This document shows positions 57,772 to 64,000 of a DNA stretch of 64,000 nucleotides, in pieces. The notes beneath the pieces are model-generated. The model saw only the letters and a program-made list of their open reading frames with translations, was not told where the DNA came from and ran no database searches. How positions within the stretch are numbered: the first letter of the stretch is position 1; each line of letters begins with the position of its first letter. This stretch comes from Streptomyces sp. NBC_01294 (GTDB lineage Bacteria; Actinomycetota; Actinomycetes; Streptomycetales; Streptomycetaceae), in assembly GCF_035917235.1 (NCBI RefSeq), contig NZ_CP108423.1:2731001-2795000 (forward strand), read 5' to 3'. Position numbers and translations under genes: made by a program.

Positions 57772-59643
57772 TCACGCCGAGAGCTCCTCCGCCAACGCCT
57801 CCCGCAGCCGAGCCGCCCGCTCCGAAACCTCCGCCGGCCCGAGCTCCATGGCCCGAACGCACCACTTCTGCCCCTCCGCAAGGTCCCCGTGCCGCGCCGC
57901 GAGCAGCCCCAGCCGCAGCGCGGCACGCCCGTGCCCCGCCACCGCCGCCCGGGTCCACCACAGGGCGGCCTCCGGCTCGCTCCCCTCACGGGCCAGCAGC
58001 AGCCCCAGGTTGAACGCCCCGTTGCGGGACCCGGCCTCGGCGGCCTCCCGGTACCACCGCGCGGCGACCGCCAGGTCACCCCGCGCGGCGGCCAGCATGC
58101 CGACCCGCACCTGGGCCCGGCGGTGCCCCAGCTCGGCGGCCCGCTCGTACCACTCCTCGCTCTCGGTGCGCGGCGCGCCGCCCACCGGCTCGCCCAGCGC
58201 CACCGGCTCCGGCGGCGGAGCCAGCGACTCCAGCAGCGCGGCCAGGCGGAACGCCGCCTCCGCGCTGCCACCGCCCGCCGCGCACCGCAGGTGTCGCTCG
58301 GCGGCCCGCTCCTCCCCGTCCCGCACCAGCGCGATCCCGACCTGCAGCGCCGCGTCGGTGTGGCCGGCGGACGCGGCCCGCTCGTACCACTTCAGCGCCG
58401 TCCGGTCCTCGTCCCGGCTGGCGAAGAGGATCCCGAGGTTGAACGCGGCGTCGACGCTGCCCGCCTCCGCCGCCTTCGAGAACCACGGCTCGGCGCCCGC
58501 CGCGTCCCCGACCTGGAGCAGCATGATGGCCAGCGCGTTGGCCGCCTCACGGTGCCCGGCGTAGGCCGCCCGCCGGTACCACTGCTCGGCCTGCGCGGTC
58601 CGCTCCTGTGCGACGCACAGCAAAGCAAGGTTGTACGCCCCGTTTTGATCGCCCGCGTCCATGGCGGTCCGGTACCAGCGCTCCGCGGTCTGGGTCTCGC
58701 CGCGGGCGGCGTGCAGCGCGCCCAGCGCGTTCGCCGCGTTGCCGTCGCCGTCCTGCGCCGCCCGGTGCCACCACGTGGCCGCGCTGTCCTCGTCGCCGGC
58801 ATCGCGCAGCAGGAAGCCGAGCGCGCACGCGGCGCGCGCCTCCCCCTGCTTGGCGGACGTCAGGTACCAGCGCCCGGCCTCCTTGAGCTCCCCGCGCGCC
58901 TCCAGGAGCGCGCCCAGGTGCAGCGCGGCACGGCGGTGGCCGCGGGCGGCGGCCTGCCGGTACCACTGCTCGGCCTCGGCGGGGTCGCCCTTGCGCAGGT
59001 GCCTCGCCAGCCGGTACGCGGCTTCGCGGTGGCCCTGTTCCGCGGCAGCGCGGAACCACCGCTCGACACCCTTGTCCCCGCGGTGCTCCAGCAGGTCGGC
59101 CAGCCCGTACGCGCCCAGCGCATGGCCGGACTCCGCCGCCTGCCGCATCCAGTACTCGGCGGCGGGCTCGTCCCCGCGCTCGCGGAAGTGGCGGCCCAGG
59201 GCGTGCGCGGCCGGCGCGGATCCGGCCACGGCGGCGACCCGCCACCAGTCGGCGGCCTCTTCGGGGTAACCCCGCTGGTGCAGCAGCACGCCGAGGTTGT
59301 TGGCGGCGGCGCGGTCCCCTTCGCCGGTGGCCCCGCGCAGGTACGGCTCGGCCCCGTCCAGGTCGCCGCGGCGCAGCAGCAGCGCGCCGAGCACGCTCAT
59401 GGCACCGGGGTCGCCCTTGTCGGCGGCCACCCGGTGGCGGGCTTCCAGCTCGGCGTCGCTCGCCGGGTCGGTCTCGGCGAACATCTCCTCCGTGCTGTGC
59501 TTGTCCAAGAAGTCCGCATCGGTCAGTGCGGTCTGCGCGTCGGCGACCGGAGCCGCCCCCTGGGCCTCTGCGCCCGACTCGGCCTCCGCCCTCACAAACC
59601 GCCCTGTCTCCAGCAGAGTTGACCTGTCCCCCATAAATCCCAT
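57772..59643 (-). CDS. Sel1/TPR-like repeat protein
   Basis: A 623-residue soluble protein. After an acidic N-terminus (1-75) it consists of about 15 repeats of ~36 residues of the Sel1/TPR solenoid: the consensus A-x-x-G-x-x-x-A-x-x-x-L-G-x-L, then a helix with AxxWYRRAA is visible in AAANNLGVLLHQRGYPEEAAD, AAYRLARHLRKGDPAEAEQW and similar units. Such solenoids are protein-interaction scaffolds. A close gene occurs at this position in other Streptomyces. ATG 59643 is used, with ATG 59634 as an alternative. Confidence 0.9.
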   Translation of the reverse strand: MGFMGDRSTLLETGRFVRAEAESGAEAQGAAPVADAQTALTDADFLDKHSTEEMFAETDPASDAELEARHRVAADKGDPGAMSVLGALLLRRGDLDGAEPYLRGATGEGDRAAANNLGVLLHQRGYPEEAADWWRVAAVAGSAPAAHALGRHFRERGDEPAAEYWMRQAAESGHALGAYGLADLLEHRGDKGVERWFRAAAEQGHREAAYRLARHLRKGDPAEAEQWYRQAAARGHRRAALHLGALLEARGELKEAGRWYLTSAKQGEARAACALGFLLRDAGDEDSAATWWHRAAQDGDGNAANALGALHAARGETQTAERWYRTAMDAGDQNGAYNLALLCVAQERTAQAEQWYRRAAYAGHREAANALAIMLLQVGDAAGAEPWFSKAAEAGSVDAAFNLGILFASRDEDRTALKWYERAASAGHTDAALQVGIALVRDGEERAAERHLRCAAGGGSAEAAFRLAALLESLAPPPEPVALGEPVGGAPRTESEEWYERAAELGHRRAQVRVGMLAAARGDLAVAARWYREAAEAGSRNGAFNLGLLLAREGSEPEAALWWTRAAVAGHGRAALRLGLLAARHGDLAEGQKWCVRAMELGPAEVSERAARLREALAEELSA

Positions 59644-59796
59644 CGTCGCATCACCTGCTACCCGCGTACACCTGGTATGTCGCAGCCAGTGAGGTCACTA
59701 CAGCGTTTTGTCGACATGCCCACAGTGGGGTAAGTCAAACACGCTCCACCGACAACTCACCCGCCTCAGCTACCGCGTGTCCGCTCCGGACATGAC

Positions 59797-59828
59797 GAAG
59801 GCCCGGATCCCATTGGATCCGGGCCTTC
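59797..59828 (-). terminator. Terminator of tRNA-fMet copy 2
   Basis: GAAGGCCCGGATCC (59797-59810) pairs with GGATCCGGGCCTTC (59815-59828), eight bases beyond the tRNA 3' end. It has the same GGCCCGGATCC stem as the terminator of copy 1. Confidence 0.88.
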
Positions 59829-59836
59829 ATCTTCAG

Positions 59837-59910
59837 TAGCGGGGACAGGATTTGAACCTGCGACCTCTGGGTTATGAGCCCAGCGAGCTACCGAGCTGCT
59901 CCACCCCGCG
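59837..59910 (-). tRNA. Initiator tRNA-fMet (anticodon CAT), copy 2
   Basis: Identical over all 74 bases to copy 1 (CAT anticodon loop, GGG/CCC anticodon stem, C1/T72 mismatch, no encoded CCA). Flanks also match for about a dozen bases on each side (CTTCAGTAGC, CGTCGGT), indicating that a transcription unit was duplicated. Confidence 0.97.
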
Positions 59911-59962
59911 TCGGTGAAACCACAGTATCACGACGCGGGACGGAGCCATTACCCATTGATCA

Positions 59963-62860
59963 TCAGCCGCCCGGCGCGGGTGCGGGTGCCGTGGTCTTGG
60001 CCTCCGCCTCGATCGCCCGCTTCAGTGCCGCCTTGATCTCGTCCTGGGCCTTGCCGAAGGCCGCCCAGTCGCCGGCCTGCCGGGCCTTCTCGGCGTCCTC
60101 GATGGCCTTCTGCGCGTCGGCGAGGGCCGCCTTGACCGTCGGGTCCTGGCTGGTCGGGGGCGTGACGGTGCCCTCGCCCGGCGGCTGGTCCGGCGGCACC
60201 GGCGTGGTCGGGGCCTCGGCCCCGAAGACCACGTTCAGCGCCTTCTCCAGGGTGTCCTCGAAGGCGGTCTGGCCCCCGTAGGTCACGAGCACCTTGCGCA
60301 GCAGCGGGTACTTCAGACCGGAGCTGCGGACGTACACCGGCTCCACGTAGAGCATTCCGCCGTCGAGCGGCACGGCGAGCAGGTTGCCGTACTCGATCTC
60401 CGAGTCACCACCGCGCAGCAGGCGGATCGACTCGGCGATCTTCGGTTCGGACTGGAACTTGCTCTGGACCTGACCGGGGCCGTCCGGCGGCTTGCTGGTC
60501 GGCATCTTGAGAATGCGGATCTTGCCGTAGTCCGGGGTCCCGGGATCGGCGTTGACCGCCATGAAGGCACTCAGGTTGGGCCGCTCGTTCGGCGTGAACG
60601 TCGTGGTGAGCGAGAAGACCTGGTCCTTCTCCTTCTGGCCCGGCATCTTCATCGACAGGTAGTACGGCGGAACCGCCGTGCCGGCCTTGGTCGTCGGGTC
60701 GTCCGGGACCGCCCATGCCTCACTGCCGCTGAGGAAGGTCTGCGGGTCGGTGACGTGGTACCGGGTCAGCAGCTCGCGCTGGACCTTGAAGAGGTCCTGC
60801 GGGTAGCGGAGGTGGTCCATGAGCGGCTTGGAGATCTCGCTCTTCGACTTCACCGTGCCCGGGAACGCCTTCATCCAGGTCTTCAGGACCGGGTCCTCGG
60901 TGTCCCACTGGTACAGGTTGACCGAGCCGTCGTACGCGTCGACGGTGGCCTTCACCGAGTTGCGGATGTAGTTGACCTGGTTCTCCTGGGCCACCACCGC
61001 GCGCTGGCTGTTGGTCAGCGAGTCGGCGGTGCTCTGGCCCAGCGTGGTGCGCGAGGCGTACGGGTAGCCGTTGGTCGTCGTGTAGGCGTCGACGATCCAG
61101 ACGACCCGCTTGCCGATGACGGCCGGGTAGGGCGCACCGTCGATGGTCAGCCAGGGCGCGACGGCCTCGACGCGCTGCTTGGGCGTGCGGTTGTAGAGGA
61201 TCCGCGAGCCCTCGCCGATGGCGCCCGAGTACAGGATCTGCGGCTCGCTGAAGGAGAGCGCGTACGCGGCGCGGTTGAGCGGGTTGTCGAGGTTGACGCC
61301 GGAGTCGCCCTTGTAGCTCGTCTCCTTCTCGCCCTTGTCGTCGGAGTAGTCGAGCTCCTTCTGCGGCCCGCCGACGATCGAGTACTGCTTCGTCTGCTCG
61401 CCGTAGTAGATGCGCTGCTCGAAGTCCGTGCCGAACATCCCCTTGGAGGGCAGGTCGGACTGGGTGAAGTCGGGGGCGCCCTGGTCACCGACGGTGGTGC
61501 CCTTGGCCGCGACCACGCCGTAGCCGTGCGTGTACTTGAAGTGGTCGTTGATCCAGTTGTTCTTCGGGATGCCGCCGATGTTCAGCTCGCGCAGCCCGAT
61601 GACCGTGTCCTGGCCGCTGTACCGGTCCACGGCGAGCGTGGACGGGAAGGCGTAGTAGCCCTTGACCTGCTGGAGCTGCTGGAACGCGGGCGACACGATG
61701 TTCGGGTCGAGGAGCCGGATGCTGGCCGTGGAGTCGGCCACCGGCCGCAGCTTGCTGCGGTCCTCCGTCTGCGGGGAGCCCGGATAGTCCGACACCTCGG
61801 ACCCGGCGACCCCGTAGGCGTCGCGCGTGGCCTTGATGTTCTTCTGGACGTACGGGGATTCCTTGGCCTGCTCGTTCGGCTGGACCTGGAACTTCTGCAC
61901 GATCGCCGGGTAGAGCCCGCCGATCAGGATCGCGGAGAGCACCATCAGGCCGAAGCCGATGACCGGCAGCTGCCAGGTGCGGCGCCACAGCGTCGCGAAG
62001 AACAGCACGGCGCAGATCGCGGCGATGGCGACGAGGATCGTCTTCGCCGGCAGGTAGGCGTTGGCGTCGACGTACCGCAGGCCCGTCCAGTTGTCGGCGG
62101 CCTTGAAATCACTCGACTTCACGGCGAGCCCGTACCGGTCGAGCCAGTACGCGAGCGCCTTGAGCGAGACGAAGAGGCCGAGCAGCACCGACAGGTGCCC
62201 GGTCGCGGCGGCGGTGGCCCGGGCGCCCGGGCTGGTCACGCGCAGTCCGCCGTACAGGTAGTGCACGACGGCCGCGGCGATCACCGACAGCACGACCGCG
62301 GCGAAGCCGAAGCCGAGCAGGAAGCGGTACCAGGGCAGGTCGAAGGTGTAGAAGGACACGTCCATGTTGAACTGGGGGTCCTTCGTTCCGAAGGCCACCC
62401 CGTTCACGTACATGAGCCAGGTCTTCCACTGACCGGCCGCCGAGGCGCCCGCGATCAGGCCGACGAGCACGGCGATGCCCAGCAGCAGCCACTTCTTGTA
62501 AGGGGCGATGCTCATCCGGTAGCGGTCGAGGCTCTGCTGCTCCATCGACATCGCGCTGAGCGGCGGCCGCAGCCGGTGCGCCAGCCAGATGTTGAACCCG
62601 ACGGCACCGGTCATCAGCAGACCGAAGACGGCGAAGAGGCCGATCTTGGTCCACAGGGTGGTGGTGAAGACCGTGGAGTACTTGACGGAGCGGAACCAGA
62701 GCCAGTCCGTCCAGAACCCCGCGAACATGATGAAGAGCATGGCCAGGACGGCCAGCACGCCCAAGGTCATAAGGAGAGTGCGGGCTCGCCGGGACGGGCG
62801 GCCGACTCTCATCCGTGGCCCGGAAGGGCCTCCGCCGCGGTCCGGCATCTGGAAAGCCAA
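59963..62860 (-). CDS. UPF0182 family large membrane protein
   Basis: A 965-residue protein. Seven N-terminal membrane helices (residues 25-320; [20 protein letters not shown] first) are followed by a ~600-residue extracellular region ending in an acidic-rich helical tail ([20 protein letters not shown]). The family is conserved through Actinobacteria and its function is unknown. The start is set at TTG 62860 (reading [11 protein letters not shown]) because GAGGTGG lies just upstream and family members begin [10 protein letters not shown] in my memory; ATG 62848 is the alternative. It is divergent from the PPA1309-type gene. Confidence 0.9.
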   Translation of the reverse strand: MAFQMPDRGGGPSGPRMRVGRPSRRARTLLMTLGVLAVLAMLFIMFAGFWTDWLWFRSVKYSTVFTTTLWTKIGLFAVFGLLMTGAVGFNIWLAHRLRPPLSAMSMEQQSLDRYRMSIAPYKKWLLLGIAVLVGLIAGASAAGQWKTWLMYVNGVAFGTKDPQFNMDVSFYTFDLPWYRFLLGFGFAAVVLSVIAAAVVHYLYGGLRVTSPGARATAAATGHLSVLLGLFVSLKALAYWLDRYGLAVKSSDFKAADNWTGLRYVDANAYLPAKTILVAIAAICAVLFFATLWRRTWQLPVIGFGLMVLSAILIGGLYPAIVQKFQVQPNEQAKESPYVQKNIKATRDAYGVAGSEVSDYPGSPQTEDRSKLRPVADSTASIRLLDPNIVSPAFQQLQQVKGYYAFPSTLAVDRYSGQDTVIGLRELNIGGIPKNNWINDHFKYTHGYGVVAAKGTTVGDQGAPDFTQSDLPSKGMFGTDFEQRIYYGEQTKQYSIVGGPQKELDYSDDKGEKETSYKGDSGVNLDNPLNRAAYALSFSEPQILYSGAIGEGSRILYNRTPKQRVEAVAPWLTIDGAPYPAVIGKRVVWIVDAYTTTNGYPYASRTTLGQSTADSLTNSQRAVVAQENQVNYIRNSVKATVDAYDGSVNLYQWDTEDPVLKTWMKAFPGTVKSKSEISKPLMDHLRYPQDLFKVQRELLTRYHVTDPQTFLSGSEAWAVPDDPTTKAGTAVPPYYLSMKMPGQKEKDQVFSLTTTFTPNERPNLSAFMAVNADPGTPDYGKIRILKMPTSKPPDGPGQVQSKFQSEPKIAESIRLLRGGDSEIEYGNLLAVPLDGGMLYVEPVYVRSSGLKYPLLRKVLVTYGGQTAFEDTLEKALNVVFGAEAPTTPVPPDQPPGEGTVTPPTSQDPTVKAALADAQKAIEDAEKARQAGDWAAFGKAQDEIKAALKRAIEAEAKTTAPAPAPGG

Positions 62861-62988
62861 GGTGGCCACCTCGAAAGTCGCTGAGTCTGGTATTGAACGG
62901 GACCCCCGATCGTAGAGCCCATTCATGCAACTTACTGAGGCTCCGGTCAGTTCCCGGTATGGGGCGGAAAGGAGGCAGGATGTTGCCC

Positions 62989-63549
62989 ATGTCCAACGTT
63001 TCGCCTTCCCCCGGCACCCCCATGGCGGCCAGCCCGCTGACCCGCGCCTGTCTCGAGATCGACGAGTACGCGGCCGGCCTCGGCTGGGACAAGCCCGCGC
63101 GGCTGTTCGCGCTGGTCGACACCGCCCGGCTCAAGAAGCAGGAGCCGCGTCTCGCGAGCCAGCTCGGCCTCGACCAGGACGACGCCGGCAAGTCCTCCCT
63201 GACCCCGATCGAGCAGGACGAGGTCCCGGCCGGGACCCCCCTCGACAAGTTCCTGGGCACCATCGCCTGGCCGGACGCCGTCGTCGGCTGCGCGCTGACC
63301 GTGGAGCGGCTGATGCTGCCGCCGTCCGCGGAGGCCTCCGTACCGGAGGGGCTGAACGACAAGCAGCTGGCGAAGTGGGTCGCCGGGCACCCGGAGCGGC
63401 AGGAGGTCCGCCTCACCGTGGCCGTGCTGCGCGACGGCTCGCGCGAGTCGGCCGTACGGCTGCGCGAGAAGGACTCCTCGACCGAGGTCCTCACCGGCGG
63501 CGGCCTGGTGCCCGGGCTCGCGGAAGCCCTGGCCGCGACCTTCTCCTAG
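62989..63549 (+). CDS. PPA1309 family protein
   Basis: A 186-residue soluble protein of unknown function conserved in Actinobacteria: [20 protein letters not shown], then [19 protein letters not shown] and [15 protein letters not shown]. It is usually found beside UPF0182, as here. ATG 62989 or ATG 62980 can be the start; GGAGG at 62971-62975 is closer to the second. Confidence 0.88.
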   Translation: MSNVSPSPGTPMAASPLTRACLEIDEYAAGLGWDKPARLFALVDTARLKKQEPRLASQLGLDQDDAGKSSLTPIEQDEVPAGTPLDKFLGTIAWPDAVVGCALTVERLMLPPSAEASVPEGLNDKQLAKWVAGHPERQEVRLTVAVLRDGSRESAVRLREKDSSTEVLTGGGLVPGLAEALAATFS

Positions 63550-63573
63550 GGCTTCAGCGGGGGGACGGACCGG

Positions 63574-64000
63574 TCAGGGCTTGGTGCTGCACTGCGGCAG
63601 CCCGGCCGGGTCCCCCTTGCTGATCTTCTCCAGCGACTTCGCGGCGTCCTCGATGGTGGAGACCTTCACCAGGGTCAGCCCGTCGGGCACGTGGGCGGCC
63701 GCGGCGGCGCAGTTGTCCGCGGGCGTCAGGAAGTACTCCGCCCCGGCCTGGCGGGCGCCGATGGTCTTCATCTGGATGCCGCCGATGGGTCCGACCTTGC
63801 CCGTGTCGTCGATGGTGCCGGTGCCCGCGACGAACTTGCCGCCGGTCAGGTCGCCCGGGGTGAGCTTGTCGACGATACCGAGGGCGAACATCAGGCCGGC
63901 GCTCGGGCCGCCGACGTCGGCGAGCTTGATGTCGATCGTGAACGGGAAGGCGTGGTCGGTACCCGCCCGGATGCCGACGATGGCGTGGCCGTCGCCCTCC
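63574..64000 (-). CDS. PDZ/Lon-type serine protease (YlbL family), 5' truncated by window end
   Basis: The visible 142 codons are the C-terminal S16 (Lon-type) protease domain. VGGPSAGLMFALGIVDKLT carries the catalytic Ser of the P-S-A-G motif, and VGPIGGIQMKTIGARQAG carries the Lys. Family members have a membrane anchor and a PDZ domain before this, which lie beyond the window. It ends 24 bases from the convergent PPA1309-type gene. Such proteins process membrane-associated substrates. Confidence 0.92.
   Translation of the reverse strand, partial: EGDGHAIVGIRAGTDHAFPFTIDIKLADVGGPSAGLMFALGIVDKLTPGDLTGGKFVAGTGTIDDTGKVGPIGGIQMKTIGARQAGAEYFLTPADNCAAAAAHVPDGLTLVKVSTIEDAAKSLEKISKGDPAGLPQCSTKP

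Noticed and set aside
60755..62884. Plus-strand open frame of about 700 codons opposite UPF0182
   Set aside because: Shadow of the UPF0182 gene; Val/Leu/Arg-rich without family motifs.

Overview
The window is high-GC actinobacterial chromosome, almost certainly Streptomyces. It carries sigR-rsrA, a wblE-type WhiB gene, snapalysin, the complete dasRABCD-nagB chitobiose locus, a B12-riboswitch-controlled class I nrdAB operon, and frequent GTG/TTG starts. From memory, the gene order from the sigma-factor pair (about 16.9 kb) to the UPF0182 gene (about 63 kb) matches the S. coelicolor core region around SCO5190-SCO5245. I see no prophage, insertion sequence, CRISPR array or rRNA. I read about 60 genes, including two truncated by the window edges and one broken by a stop codon, plus two identical initiator tRNA genes.

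Layout. 1-4.6 kb: end of a medium-chain oxidoreductase, a tiny HTH/Clp-N gene pair behind twin operators, a PadR/DUF4097 pair, and a hypothetical gene. 4.9-8.3 kb: LysR regulator divergent from snapalysin, then small enzymes. 8.4-10.9 kb: a family 2B encapsulin shell gene coupled to a polyprenyl diphosphate synthase. 11.1-12.9 kb: NsrR and flavohemoglobin for nitric oxide defence. 13-16.7 kb: amidase, PLP enzyme, CPA1 antiporter, UBP zinc finger. 16.9-22.1 kb: anti-sigma factor, SigH-like sigma factor, lipid kinase, WblE and a PAS histidine kinase. 22.4-23.9 kb: TetR/SDR pair. 24.2-31.1 kb: nagB, dasD, dasC, dasB, dasA and dasR with DasR-type sites. 31.4-33.8 kb: cstA-ybdD. 35.0-38.7 kb: NrdR boxes, B12 riboswitch, nrdA, nrdB. 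39-44.7 kb: GlxA-type regulator, peptide deformylase, TPR protein, two HD-domain membrane proteins. 44.9-46.1 kb: sigR-rsrA. 46.2-53.4 kb: hydrolase, SRAP, M50 protease, aroA, rsgA, SMR transporter, TetR, hisN, CBS protein. 53.5-55.5 kb: catalase and its Fur-type regulator. 55.6-60 kb: two tRNA-fMet copies flanking a TetR gene, a monooxygenase gene with an in-frame stop, and a repeat-rich protein. 60-64 kb: UPF0182 membrane protein, PPA1309-type protein, and a PDZ/Lon-type protease cut by the window end.

Themes. Much of the window is regulation and stress response, and many intergenic regions hold readable operators next to the regulator gene that probably uses them. A second theme is a GC-rich repeat family (core GCCGGCGWTTGAGGCGCGGGG) present in five convergent gene junctions and nowhere else in the window. 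It accounts for several apparently open frames that are not genes. The items most worth following up are the encapsulin/polyprenyl-synthase pair, the HTH/Clp-N module with its duplicated operators, the four-copy 15-bp operator array before the interrupted monooxygenase, and the convergent-junction repeats.
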